Assembly (NCBI GenBank): GCA_030266525.1
Contig: JAJDIC010000024.1
Span: 1 to 25,976 of the forward strand
Reading direction: 5' to 3'
Length of the DNA: 25,976 bases
Source of the DNA: Desulfovibrio sp. OttesenSCG-928-G15
GTDB lineage: Bacteria > Desulfobacterota > Desulfovibrionia > Desulfovibrionales > Desulfovibrionaceae
Positions 6,071-16,300 of the stretch are shown here, one piece after another; the first letter of the stretch is position 1; each line of letters begins with the position of its first letter. Below the pieces are notes generated by a model. That model was not told the origin of the DNA and searched no databases. It was given only the letters and a program-made list of their open reading frames with translations. The position numbers were made by a program, and so were the translations under genes.

Positions 6071-9000
6071 TTACAGGGCGTAGTAGTCTTGCAACGGAGC
6101 AACGCTTCGTGTGCACGTTTGCCGGGTTTCAAGCCCCTCCACTGCGGCGCGTAGCGCGGCTATGGTGGTAATGGTTGTAACATGGCGGGCTAGGGCTTCT
6201 CCACGTAACAGGGTGGCATCACGCATTGATTTTGATCCGCTTACGGTATTTACCAGCATATTTGCTTCTCCGTTTCGCATAAAATCCAGTAAGTGAGGAC
6301 GGCTTGGGCCTATTTTTATGACAAGTTCCGCTGCGATGCCGTGTTTTTTCAAAACCTCTCGGGTGCCCGGCGTCGCATACAGGCAAAAACCAAGCGCTTT
6401 CAGTCTGGCCGCCAGAGGAACCAGAACTTTTTTGTCCCTGTCTGTGACCGAAAGGACGATATTGCCGGAAAAGGGAATGGGTGTACCCGCAGCGGACTGG
6501 GCTTTCAAAAAAGCCATGCCGAAGCTTTTGTCCATGCCCATGACCTCTCCGGTGGAGCGCATTTCCGGGCCGAGGCCAATTTCGGCTCCGGGGAAGCGCT
6601 CAAAGGGCAGGACGGCTTCTTTCATGGCATGGTATGTCGGGGCGGGCTCGCTGACAAAACCTGTTTCGGCCAGGGAAAAACCACACATGACCATAGTGGC
6701 AATGCGGGCCACAGGCACGCCAGTGGCCTTGGAAACAAAGGGAATGGTACGCGAGGCCCTGGGGTTCGCCTCAAGGACGTACACCTCTTCATTCCGGACA
6801 GCGAACTGGATGTTCAGCAAGCCCACAGTACCCAATGCAAGCCCGATGCGCCCGGTGTTGTCGCGGATGCGTTCCAGTACCTTAGCTGAGAGGGTATGCG
6901 TGGGGATGGAACAGCAGGAGTCGCCCGAATGGACTCCCGCCTGTTCGATATGCTCCATGATTGCCGCAATGCTTACGCGTTTTCCGTCAACCACCGCATC
7001 CACGTCAACTTCCACAGCGTCTTCAAGGAATTTGTCCACAAGCAGGGGGCTGTTTCCCTGAAGGCTCGCGCCGGTATATTTCCCTGCAACGTAGGCCCGC
7101 AGGGAGGGTTCATCGTGAATAACGCGCATGGCCCTGCCGCCAAGGACAAAGGACGGGCGCACCATGACCGGGTAGCCGATGTCTTTGGCAATGCGGCAGG
7201 CGGATTCTTCGTTACAGGCCATGCCGCTTTTGGGCTGCGGCATACCAAGGGTTTGCATCAGCCTGCTGAATGATTCCCGGTCTTCCGCCATGGCAATGGC
7301 GGAAGACGAAGTGCCGATAATGGGAACTCCTTCTTCTTCCAGGGCCGCCGCGAGATTCAGGGGCGTTTGCCCGCCAAACTGGACAATAAGGCCGCAAGGC
7401 TGCTCGACCCGGCATATGGCAAGAATATCTTCCACAGTGAGCGGTTCAAAATACAGAACATCCGCAATGTCATAATCTGTAGAAACCGTTTCGGGGTTTG
7501 CATTCACCATGACGGAAGTAATTCCGGCTTCTTTCAAGGCAAAAGCGGCCTGTACGCAACAATAATCAAATTCCACGCCTTGCCCGATCCTGTTTGGGCC
7601 TCCGCCCAGAATCATCACCTTCCGCAAAGGGGCAGTAGGGCAAGAAACCCTGACCGGAGAGAGATTTTCTTCATCAAAAGGAACTTGTGCAAGCTCGCTT
7701 TGCTCCGCATCGTATGTGGAATAATAATAGGGGGTTAGAACGGCATATTCTCCCGCGCAGGTGTCAACGCTACGAAATGCGGGGTACACGCCGAAATACG
7801 CGCGCAGGCGGCGTATGTCACCTTCGTCAATGCGCTCTTTTTCTCCGGCGGCAAGGGCTGCACGGCTGGCAAGAGAGGCGATACGGGCGTCACTGAACCC
7901 TTGTGCCTTGATACTGCGCAAAATACTTCCTTGTTCCCGGTGCGACGCGGCATTTAGCTCTTCCTCCACAGGGGGGAGTGACGGTTTTCCGCCTCCCGCC
8001 CTTATGGCCCGCATCAGGGGTGGAATGGTTGCTTCAATTCGCTGTTCCGTGTGCAGAATGCGTTGCATTTGCAGCAGGAACCACAAATCAATGCCGGTCA
8101 AATTGTGCGCTTCTTCCGGTTCCATTCCATGTTGCATGGCTTCATAGACCAGCAGCAGGCGTTCCGGGCGGGCCTCATGCAATGACTCACGCAGGAAGGA
8201 CAAACGTTCCAGCCGGGAAGCCGGTGCGCTGTTTTCATTGCCGGGCAGAGGCTCTAGCCCGAAGAGTCCAATTTCCAGTCCGCGCAAGGCTTTTTGCAGG
8301 GCTTCCCGGAAGTTCCCGCCGATGGCCATGGTTTCACCCACGGAATGCATTTGCAAACCAAGAACCGTTTCTGAACCGGCGAATTTTTCATAATTGAAGC
8401 GTGGCACCTTGACCACGCAATAATCAACGGTAGGTTCAAAACAGGCGGAAGTGCCGGTAATGTCATTTCGTAATTCGTTCAGGTGGTAGCCCAGGGCCAG
8501 TTTTGTAGCCACGCGGGCGATGGGAAAGCCCGTTGCCTTGGACGCCAGCGCGGAAGAGCGCGATACCCGGGGGTTCATTTCAATGACCACTCTGCGTCCG
8601 GTGTGCGGATTCACGGCAAACTGGATGTTACAGCCGCCCGTGTCTACGCCGACAGTGCGCACCACACGTAAGGCATCGTCCCGCAATGCCTGATATTCAT
8701 GGTCGGAAAGGGTTTGAATGGGAGCCACGGTAATGGAATCGCCCGTGTGTATGCCCATGGGGTCCAGGTTTTCAATGCCGCAAACGACAATGGCATTGTC
8801 CGCACTGTCGCGCACCACCTCAAGCTCTATTTCCTTCCAGCCAAGGACGGATTCCTCCACCAGAATTTCCCCGATGGGCGAAGCTTCCATGCCCCTGCGG
8901 GCCAAAGATTTAAATTCTTCAAGGTTATAGGCGATGCCGCCGCCGGTTCCGCCAAGCGTATAGGATGGACGGATAATGGCCGGAAAACCCAACGTCATTA

Positions 9001-9475
9001 CAATTTCTACAGCGTCCGCCACACTGGCGGCCAGCCCGCTGCGCGGCAGGTCAAGCCCTGCTTCGAGCATGGCGGCATGGAATTTCTGCCTGTTTTCCGC
9101 CAGTTCAATCGCTTCCGGGCGCGCGCCAATCATGCGGACGCCGTATTCCTCAAGCACGCCGGAGTGGTGCAGTTCCATTGCCAGATTGAGCGCCGTCTGC
9201 CCGCCAAGGGTGGGTAGCAGGGCATCCGGGCGCTCCTGTCGGATAATGGCGGAAGCCATGTGAATATTCAGGGGTTCCATGTAGGTGCGGTCGGAAAAAT
9301 TCGGATCCGTCATCACGGTTGCCGGGTTGGAATTCAGAAGAACAACCCGGCAACCTTCTTCCTGCAAGGCTTTACACCCTTGCGTTCCTGAATAGTCGAA
9401 TTCGCAGGCTTGCCCGATCACAATGGGACCGGAACCTAAAACCATCACAGATTGAATGTCGTTACGCTTGGGCAT
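6071..9475 (-). CDS. carB: Carbamoyl-phosphate synthase large subunit
   Basis: This subunit uses ammonia channelled from CarA, bicarbonate and two ATP to make carbamoyl phosphate for pyrimidine and arginine synthesis. From the chosen ATG ([16 protein letters not shown] follows) it is about 1134 residues, slightly longer than the usual 1070-1080. It shows the duplicated architecture: [17 protein letters not shown] opens the first half, [17 protein letters not shown] the second. ATP-grasp motifs recur ([10 protein letters not shown] and VLGGRAMRV regions, [12 protein letters not shown] and [12 protein letters not shown]). The C-terminal MGS-like allosteric domain includes [17 protein letters not shown]. 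The upstream frame continues open to 9688 but overlaps carA and lacks family residues. Its start overlaps the carA stop by 14 bases, which implies coupled translation. Confidence 0.97.
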   Translation of the reverse strand: MPKRNDIQSVMVLGSGPIVIGQACEFDYSGTQGCKALQEEGCRVVLLNSNPATVMTDPNFSDRTYMEPLNIHMASAIIRQERPDALLPTLGGQTALNLAMELHHSGVLEEYGVRMIGARPEAIELAENRQKFHAAMLEAGLDLPRSGLAASVADAVEIVMTLGFPAIIRPSYTLGGTGGGIAYNLEEFKSLARRGMEASPIGEILVEESVLGWKEIELEVVRDSADNAIVVCGIENLDPMGIHTGDSITVAPIQTLSDHEYQALRDDALRVVRTVGVDTGGCNIQFAVNPHTGRRVVIEMNPRVSRSSALASKATGFPIARVATKLALGYHLNELRNDITGTSACFEPTVDYCVVKVPRFNYEKFAGSETVLGLQMHSVGETMAIGGNFREALQKALRGLEIGLFGLEPLPGNENSAPASRLERLSFLRESLHEARPERLLLVYEAMQHGMEPEEAHNLTGIDLWFLLQMQRILHTEQRIEATIPPLMRAIRAGGGKPSLPPVEEELNAASHREQGSILRSIKAQGFSDARIASLASRAALAAGEKERIDEGDIRRLRAYFGVYPAFRSVDTCAGEYAVLTPYYYSTYDAEQSELAQVPFDEENLSPVRVSCPTAPLRKVMILGGGPNRIGQGVEFDYCCVQAAFALKEAGITSVMVNANPETVSTDYDIADVLYFEPLTVEDILAICRVEQPCGLIVQFGGQTPLNLAAALEEEGVPIIGTSSSAIAMAEDRESFSRLMQTLGMPQPKSGMACNEESACRIAKDIGYPVMVRPSFVLGGRAMRVIHDEPSLRAYVAGKYTGASLQGNSPLLVDKFLEDAVEVDVDAVVDGKRVSIAAIMEHIEQAGVHSGDSCCSIPTHTLSAKVLERIRDNTGRIGLALGTVGLLNIQFAVRNEEVYVLEANPRASRTIPFVSKATGVPVARIATMVMCGFSLAETGFVSEPAPTYHAMKEAVLPFERFPGAEIGLGPEMRSTGEVMGMDKSFGMAFLKAQSAAGTPIPFSGNIVLSVTDRDKKVLVPLAARLKALGFCLYATPGTREVLKKHGIAAELVIKIGPSRPHLLDFMRNGEANMLVNTVSGSKSMRDATLLRGEALARHVTTITTIAALRAAVEGLETRQTCTRSVAPLQDYYAL

Positions 9476-10649
9476 GCACTGTACCCCGGTGGTGAGAATT
9501 TTTTTCGGATAAAAGTAGTTGTCGGAAGCGCAGGAACAGTTCGTCCGCGTCATGCGGTCCTGGCCCGGCTTCGGGGTGAAACTGCACGGAGAAAGCCTGG
9601 AATTTTTCACAAGCAAGGCCCGCCAGGGTCTGATCGTTGAGGTTCCAGTGAGAGGGCGTTGCATGGTCCGGCAGGGAGTTGGGGTCAACGCAGAAACCGT
9701 GATTCTGGCTGGTAATCCACACCCTTCCTGTCAGGCAGTCCTGTACCGGATGGTTGACTCCGTGATGTCCGAAAGGCAGCTTGTAGGTTTTTCCGCCAAG
9801 AGCCAGAGCAAGAATCTGGTGCCCTAAGCAGATACCGAAAAGAGGCACGGTTCCGAGAAGTTTTTGCACTTCGCGTATGGCGTAGGTACAAGCCTGCGGA
9901 TCGCCCGGCCCATTGGAAAGCATGACCCCATCCGGCTTTGATGCCAGTATGGTTTCGGCAGAAGTGGCTGCGGGCCAGACGGTCGGGGTGATTCCCGCCA
10001 TGAGCAGGCCACGCAGGATGGATTGCTTTATGCCGTAGTCATAGACCGCAACGCGAATTTCTTTGTTACATGATACAGGTTTTTTTTCGGGAGCAGGGCA
10101 CGGTACAGTATAAGGTGCAGCGCATGTTACTGCCCCGGTCAGATCACGTCCGCGCATATCAGGCAAGGCCCTTGCACGGCGCAAAAGCGAAGCCTTGTCC
10201 AAATCCAGGGCGCTGAGGATGCCGTTTCGTGCGCCGTGTTCGCGCAGGTGCATGGTCAGGGCGCGGGTATCCACGCCGTACATGCCGCTTATACCGTCCC
10301 GGCGAAGGCGGGAATCAAGCGTTTCTTCCGCCCGCCAATGCGGAAAGGGTGCTGATTTGCCAGCGCCATCCATATTACCGTCGGGCAGGAAGAGTTCATG
10401 AAATATTGCGCCCCCCGCCTGGATAACCGGCGCTTCGTTATCAAGCGGACTGGCACCGTAATTGCCTGCATGGGCAGTGGTAAAGGTAACTATTTGGCCG
10501 TGGTAGGAAGGGTCGGTCAGGGTTTCCTGATACCCTGCCATTGCCGTGGTAAAGATGACTTCGCCCATAGATTCCGTGCGTTTTCCACAAGCAAAGCCTG
10601 AAAAGCAGGTGCCGTCATCAAGCATCAGAAGCGCTTGTTGTTCTGCCAT
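9462..10649 (-). CDS. carA: Carbamoyl-phosphate synthase small (glutaminase) subunit
   Basis: This 395-residue subunit hydrolyses glutamine and passes ammonia to CarB. The N-terminal CPSase domain carries [18 protein letters not shown] and [13 protein letters not shown]. The C-terminal class I amidotransferase domain carries the triad: C274 in GICLGHQ, H358 and E360 in QFHPE. The ATG at 10649 is chosen because GAGG lies about 7 bases upstream and [14 protein letters not shown] follows at the family position; the open frame extends further upstream without support. Residues about 88-105 form a short insertion compared with the usual CarA at the domain's mid loop. It is the first gene of the minus-strand car-pur string and is divergent from glnA, with a 361-base shared upstream region. 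Confidence 0.96.
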   Translation of the reverse strand: MAEQQALLMLDDGTCFSGFACGKRTESMGEVIFTTAMAGYQETLTDPSYHGQIVTFTTAHAGNYGASPLDNEAPVIQAGGAIFHELFLPDGNMDGAGKSAPFPHWRAEETLDSRLRRDGISGMYGVDTRALTMHLREHGARNGILSALDLDKASLLRRARALPDMRGRDLTGAVTCAAPYTVPCPAPEKKPVSCNKEIRVAVYDYGIKQSILRGLLMAGITPTVWPAATSAETILASKPDGVMLSNGPGDPQACTYAIREVQKLLGTVPLFGICLGHQILALALGGKTYKLPFGHHGVNHPVQDCLTGRVWITSQNHGFCVDPNSLPDHATPSHWNLNDQTLAGLACEKFQAFSVQFHPEAGPGPHDADELFLRFRQLLLSEKNSHHRGTVHAQA

Positions 10650-10838
10650 AAGGTCCTCAATAATGTAATAAATCCTCGGTCTGATAGTCTTGCGCGCAAA
10701 GGGCATTGCAATTTGGACGCCATTATGAGGCGATTTCCCGAAAGGTATTGTTTTCAACTGGTTCGGAGCTTTCCCGCATGGCCTTGTCTGTATGACCGAG
10801 AAATAAAATTACAGGAATGTATTATCCTCGCTTTGAAT

Positions 10839-10854
10839 GCTACATTTTTGTAGC
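10839..10854. promoter_or_regulatory. 16-bp inverted repeat, candidate activator site of glnA
   Basis: GCTACA-TTTT-TGTAGC is a perfect 6-4-6 inverted repeat. It starts 124 bases before the TTGC of the glnA sigma-54 promoter. A near-identical repeat (GTTACA-CTTT-TGTAAC, 21569-21584) sits 123 bases before the amtB sigma-54 promoter. It could also act on the divergent carA gene. The rest of the 10650-11010 gap is AT-rich and shows no gene. Confidence 0.7.
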
Positions 10855-10951
10855 TCTTTTGCTTCTCAAGTCTTTTTCCGCTTGCCTAAAATATACGTTT
10901 TTTAAATTATCATCCAATAAATTCATATTGTTATATGTTTGATGCTATTTC

Positions 10952-10966
10952 TAGCACACTTCTTGC
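10952..10966 (+). promoter_or_regulatory. Sigma-54 (-24/-12) promoter of glnA
   Basis: TAGCAC-N5-TTGC matches the consensus TGGCAC-N5-TTGC with one change (A for G at the second base) and exact spacing. Transcription would start about 12 bases past the GC, giving a leader of roughly 30 bases that contains the ribosome site AAGGAG ahead of the ATG at 11011. Confidence 0.75.
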
Positions 10967-11010
10967 CAAGGGGGATCATCACCAACTGCTTTGTAAGCAA
11001 GGAGCTTCTT

Positions 11011-13203
11011 ATGTCCAGTACTCTCCGTTCAGCCGTCCGTCTTTCTATCGCCACGGACACACGTATCCCCGAGCATCCGACCAGACACTGCCCGGCGGAC
11101 CTTTTCGGCAAAGATGTTTTCGGCATGGCTGCCATGCGTGAGCATTTGCCTTCCGCCGTTTTCAAACGCCTGGAGCAGGCCGCTCGCAGAGGAAAAAGCC
11201 TTAGTGAGGGGGATGCGGATATTATCGCCGGCACCATGAAAGACTGGGCCATTGCGCGTGGCGCAACCCACTACACGCACTGGTTTCAGCCCATGACCGG
11301 CACCACGGCTGAAAAGCACGATGCTTTCCTTACCCCGGCTCCGGACGGGCGCATAATCAATGAGTTTTCCGGCAAAATGCTCATAAAAGGCGAGCCGGAC
11401 GCTTCTTCCTTTCCATCCGGCGGCATCCGCTCCACCTTTGAAGCCAGGGGGTACACCGCCTGGGATCCTACAAGCCCGGCCTTTCTTCTGGAAAACACCT
11501 GCGGCAAAACACTGTACATCCCTTGCATCTTCCTTTCCTACACCGGCGAGTCCCTTGACCGGAAAACGCCGTTGCTGCGTTCGCTGGAAGCGGTGTCCGC
11601 CCAGGCCTTGCGTGTTCTTCGTCTGTTCGGAAACACCACGGCAACCAAAGTAAACGCCATGGTTGGGGCGGAGCAGGAGTATTTTCTTGTCGACAGCCGC
11701 TACCTTTCCCTGCGCAGCGACCTTCTGCTCGCCGGGCGTACTGTTTACGGGGCAAAGCCTTCCAAGGGGCAGGAGCTGGAAGATCACTACTTCGGCGCCA
11801 TCAGCCCCCGCGTTCTGGCCTTCATGGCCGAGGTGGAGGAGCGCATGCTGGCCCTGGGTATTCCGGCCCGCACCCGACACAATGAAGTGGCACCGGGGCA
11901 GTTTGAGCTGGCTCCCATGTTTGAAGCCGCCAACCTTGCCACAGACCATAACATGCTGACCATGGAAGTGCTCAAAAGTACGGCCGAGCGGCACGGCTTT
12001 GCCTGCCTGCTGCATGAGAAGCCCTTTGCCGGGGTGAACGGCTCCGGCAAGCACAACAACTGGTCGCTTTGCGATTCCGAGGGCAACAACCTTCTTGACC
12101 CGGGTACAACCCCGGCGAACAACGCCCAGTTCCTGATTTTCCTTGCCGCCATTTTGCGCGCCGTGCACAAACATTCGCTTGTGTTGCGTCTCGGCACCAT
12201 TGGCGCGGGCAACGACCACCGACTGGGGGCGAATGAAGCCCCGCCGGCCATTATTTCCGTATTTCTCGGTGAACCGCTGACCAACGTGCTCAAGGCGGTT
12301 ATTGACGGCAACGGCAAAGGGGCTGAAGAGTGGGTCGGCGGTACCATGCAGGTCGGCGTGACCAGTTTGCCGCCGTTGCCCAGAGATATTTCCGACCGCA
12401 ACAGGACAAGCCCCTTTGCCTTTACCGGCAACAAGTTTGAATTCCGGGCTGTCGGTTCTTCCCAATCCATTGCCCCCGCCAATATCGCCCTGAATTCCGC
12501 CGTGGCCTGCGCATTGGACGATATTGCCACGGAGCTTGAAAGCGCTGTCGGGGAAGGAATTCCCCTTAACACGGCTGCGCATGAAGTGTTGGCTCGCCTG
12601 TTCAAGGAGCACATGCCCATAGTGTTCAACGCAAACGGCTACTCTGAGGAGTGGCAGGAAGAAGCGGCCCGCCGGGGCTTGCCCAACTGCAAAGACACCG
12701 TGTCCGCACTGGAACACTACAGTGACCCCGAGGTGATGGCAGTATTCTCGCGCACCAATGTTCTGAGCGAGCGGGAACAACTGGCCCGGCAGGAAATTCT
12801 GCTGGAAGCCTATATCCGGGCCGTTCATGTGGAAACAAAGCTCACATCCACGCTTGGCCGTTCGGTTATTTTGCCTGCTGCCATGAAGTACCTGAAAACA
12901 ACGGCAAAAATGGTACAACTGGCGCACGCTGTGGACCCGGAGAATACGCAAGCGGCAGAAGTACACTACCATAACAGCATACGGACCCATGTTTTCAGCC
13001 TTCTCGCCGCGCTGGACGCGCTTGATGCCTGCCATGAAAAGCTGGATGCGATGAGCGGGACAACAGAGCGAGCCGCCGCGGCCAGGGACAGCCTGCTGCC
13101 GCTAATGCAGGAATGCCGTTCGCACGCTGATCTTCTGGAAGCCGTTATCGATGATGCCGACTGGCCTTTGCCGAAGTATAATGAATTGCTGTGGCAACAC
13201 TGA
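11011..13203 (+). CDS. glnN: Glutamine synthetase type III (GSIII)
   Basis: It makes glutamine from glutamate, ammonia and ATP in the cytosol. The 730-residue length and the sequence are those of the GSIII class, not the 450-residue GSI class. Visible landmarks are THYTHWFQPMTGTTAEKHD (about 87-104), the metal/glutamate site EQEYFLVD (221-228), NEVAPGQFELAP (291-302) and GVNGSGKHNNWS (341-352). The ATG at 11011 follows AAGGAG at good spacing; the open frame extends 24 codons further up but across the promoter. GSIII lacks the adenylylation loop of GSI, so control is expected to be transcriptional or by small proteins; the sigma-54 promoter at 10952-10966 supports transcriptional control by nitrogen. 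It is followed by gltB with about 100 bases between them. Confidence 0.95.
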   Translation: MSSTLRSAVRLSIATDTRIPEHPTRHCPADLFGKDVFGMAAMREHLPSAVFKRLEQAARRGKSLSEGDADIIAGTMKDWAIARGATHYTHWFQPMTGTTAEKHDAFLTPAPDGRIINEFSGKMLIKGEPDASSFPSGGIRSTFEARGYTAWDPTSPAFLLENTCGKTLYIPCIFLSYTGESLDRKTPLLRSLEAVSAQALRVLRLFGNTTATKVNAMVGAEQEYFLVDSRYLSLRSDLLLAGRTVYGAKPSKGQELEDHYFGAISPRVLAFMAEVEERMLALGIPARTRHNEVAPGQFELAPMFEAANLATDHNMLTMEVLKSTAERHGFACLLHEKPFAGVNGSGKHNNWSLCDSEGNNLLDPGTTPANNAQFLIFLAAILRAVHKHSLVLRLGTIGAGNDHRLGANEAPPAIISVFLGEPLTNVLKAVIDGNGKGAEEWVGGTMQVGVTSLPPLPRDISDRNRTSPFAFTGNKFEFRAVGSSQSIAPANIALNSAVACALDDIATELESAVGEGIPLNTAAHEVLARLFKEHMPIVFNANGYSEEWQEEAARRGLPNCKDTVSALEHYSDPEVMAVFSRTNVLSEREQLARQEILLEAYIRAVHVETKLTSTLGRSVILPAAMKYLKTTAKMVQLAHAVDPENTQAAEVHYHNSIRTHVFSLLAALDALDACHEKLDAMSGTTERAAAARDSLLPLMQECRSHADLLEAVIDDADWPLPKYNELLWQH

Positions 13204-13210
13204 TGCTGTG

Positions 13211-13239
13211 TTGAAAAAATCAATATATGCGCATAGTTA
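13211..13239 (+). promoter_or_regulatory. Sigma-70-type promoter of gltB
   Basis: TTGAAA (13211-13216) and TAGTTA (13234-13239) are separated by 17 bp in the 100-base gap after glnA. The predicted leader contains a weak stem, AAAGCC (13268-13273) with GGCTTT (13290-13295), which could also be a poor terminator for glnA. No sigma-54 element was seen here. Confidence 0.4.
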
Positions 13240-13303
13240 AATATTGAAAGCTGTAACCCGGAATCCCAAAGCCGCCCGAAGGCAGCAAAGGCTTTTGTGT
13301 ATA

Positions 13304-16300
13304 ATGCAAACCAATCTCTATAACTCGTTGTACACCCCGGAAGAGCATGACGCTTGCGGAGTGGGGTTCTTGGCGCGCCTGGATGGCATTCCAACCCACA
13401 GCATTGTGGAAGATGCTGTCCAGGCCCTGGCGCGCATGGCGCATCGCGGCGGCTCAGGCTTTGGCCCCGAACATCCTGATGGAGCAGGGATTCTTGTGCC
13501 TCTGCCGGTTGATTTTATACGCAAAACCTGGCAGCCCGTATGCGGCGAAGTGCCGCGCACTTTCGCGCTGGGGCAGTTTTTCATGCCGCGGGATGTCGCT
13601 GACAGGACGCACATAGAAGAAAAAGTGGCAACGATATTTGCGGAACATAGGCTTCGCGTCCTTGGCTGGCGTGATGTTCCTGTTCGTAAGGCTATTCTGG
13701 GGGAACACGCGGCAAAAACATGCCCGGTTTTTCGTCAATGTCTTGCTGCTCCCACAGAAACACTGCTGGCAGAATTGCAGCCAATTGCCGACAAGCCGGA
13801 CTCTTTGGGCAGTACTGCCGGGGGGACTGCCCAAGACCATTTTGAGCGATTGCTGTATATTGCCCGCCGCCATCTGGAAAACAGCCTGCGCCAGACCCTT
13901 CCTTCTGCGACAGACACCTTTCATGTGGCCAGTCTGTCCGGCAGCAGCGTTGCGTACAAGGGCCTGCTCGCCGGTGGGCAACTGAGCGCCTTTTACCCCG
14001 ACCTGGCTGACAGGGATTTTGCCGTCCATTTTGCGATATTGCATGAGCGCTATAGCACCAATACGCAACCTGCCTGGAGATTGGCCCAGCCTTTTCATTG
14101 CCTGGCCCATAACGGCGAAATCAATACTTTGGCCTGCAACAAGGTCCATATGACCATACGCGAGCCTTTACTGGGCTCTCCTTTGTTCGGCAAGAATATC
14201 CGGCATCTTTTGCCGGTGCTTGAGCCGCGCGGCAGCGATTCTGCCGCATTGGACAACTGCCTGGAATTTTTGCTGCGCGGGGGGAGAAGTCTGCCCCATG
14301 CGGCCATGATGCTCATGCCGGAACCCTTTGGTCCGGCTTTTGCCATGGGCGAAGACAAGCGGGCCTTTTATGAATATCACGCAGCCCTGATGGAGCCATG
14401 GGACGGCCCGTCCGCCATGGTATTTACAGACGGGCGACGCCAGCTTGGCGCCATGCTTGACAGAAATGCCCTGCGTCCTTGCCGTTACGCGGAAACAAAA
14501 GACGGCCTGTTCGTACTCGCATCGGAAGCGGGCGTTATCGATTTGCCGTCTTCGCATATTGTGCAAAAAGGGCGTTTGCAGCCACGGCGTATGCTTATGG
14601 TTGATTTTGCCCGCCACCGGGTCATAACAGATGCCGAGTGCAAAAACCGGGTCATCTACGCAAAACCATACAGGCACTGGGTCAAGGAAAAGGGCGTCAC
14701 ATTACGGGATTTACCGCTGCCTTCCGCTGTTACAGCCATTGCAGACGCCGCCCCTTTCTTTCCCGATGAGGAAACAACCCTCCGGCAACAGATACTGTTC
14801 GGATACAGCCGGGAAGACATCAAAGATGTTCTGGTGCCCATGGCCCGTGATGTGCAGGAACCCACTGCCTCCATGGGGATGGACCGTCCATTGGCTGTTC
14901 TTTCCGGGCGGCCCCAACTTCTTTTTTCCTATTTCAAGCAGCGTTTCGCCCAGGTGACCAACCCTCCCATCGACCCTTTGCGCGAAGGTCTGGTTATGAC
15001 CCTGACGGGCTTTGCCGGAAAGCAGCGCAATTTACTGGAAGAAACACCCGAGCAGTACACGCGGTTGCGTCTGGCAAACCCTCTTTTGAGTACAGAGGAT
15101 ATGTTGCGCCTGCTTGCTTCCGTGCATCCCGCAGCGCGTGTGGCCGTTATTCCCATGCTGTTTGCTGCACAGGGTGACGAACCGGGTACCGCTTTGGAAA
15201 AAGGGCTGCAAACCATGTTTCGCCAGGCTGAAGAAGCCCTGAGTCCTTCCGGCAGGGAAAACGGGGACCAGCCGGCTACAGTGCTTTTACTGACAGACTC
15301 CGGGGCAGGGCCGGACAAAGCCCCCATTCCTTCCCTGCTTGCTCTTTCCGGCTTGCACCACCATCTGCTGCGCCAGGGTTTGCGGCATGCCTGCTCCCTG
15401 TTTGTGGATACGGGGGAAGCGCGTGAAGTCATGCATGTGGCGCAACTGCTGGCTTTTGGGGCCAGCGGGGTGCACCCTCGTCTGGCCTTTGCTGCGGTGA
15501 GCGAATTGGCGAAGCAAGGAGCTTTGAAAAAGGGCGCAACCGTTGCCCGTGCCTGTACGGCCTATGCCAATGCTGTGCATAAGGGCTTGTTGAAAACGTT
15601 TTCCCGCATGGGCATTTCCACCTTGCGTTCGTTTATGGGCGGGCAGGCCTTTGAAGCCGTGGGCCTGAACCCCTTGTTGGTGGATCGGTATTTTTCCGGT
15701 GTGCCAAGCCGTTTGGGCGGCATAGGCCTTGAGCATATTGCAAAGGATACTCTGGCTCGGCACGCAAAAGCCTTTGGTCCGCAATCGGCCCAGGCTGGCA
15801 CAACAGAACCGCTCGGGCCTGATGGGCGCTATACCTACAGTCCGCATGGAGAAACGCACCTGTGGACGCCGGTTGCCGTGCGCGCCTTGCATAAGGCGGT
15901 GCGCGAAGATGACTGGGAAAGCTACCAGGCCTATGCAAGGGTGAGCGACGAGCAGGCAACAAAACCAGTTACCCTGCGCAGCCTTCTGACCTTTACCGCG
16001 GAAAAGCCCGTTCCCTTGAGTGAAGTAGAACCGGTGGAAGCCATTGTGCGTCGTTTTGTGGCTTCGGCCATGTCTTATGGCTCTATCAGTCCGGAAGCGC
16101 ACCAGGCTATTGCAATCGCCTGCAACCGGATTGGAGCCCGCTCCAATTGCGGAGAGGGCGGCGAAGCTCCGGAACGCAATACTGTTCGTGATGACGGGAG
16201 CGACGCCCGTTCCCGTGTGCGCCAGATTGCTTCCGGGCGTTTTGGCGTAACCGCTGACTATCTAGTCAATGCGGATGAAATTCAGATAAAAATGGCCCAG

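Noticed and set aside
6051..6116. Longer N-terminus for purF
   Set aside because: It would overlap carB by 46 bases and push the processed cysteine to residue 42, far beyond the usual short propeptide.
9476..9688. Longer N-terminus for carB
   Set aside because: The extra residues lie within the carA coding region and have no CarB family character; the 14-base overlap start at 9475 is the normal arrangement.
10923..10966. Classical NifA upstream sites (TGT-N10-ACA) at glnA and amtB
   Set aside because: I found no exact match upstream of either gene; the nearest, TGT-N9-ACA at 21591-21605, has the wrong spacing.
11029..13035. A 668-codon open frame antisense to glnA
   Set aside because: It mirrors the codon bias of glnA, has no recognisable domains and lies wholly inside a well-supported gene.
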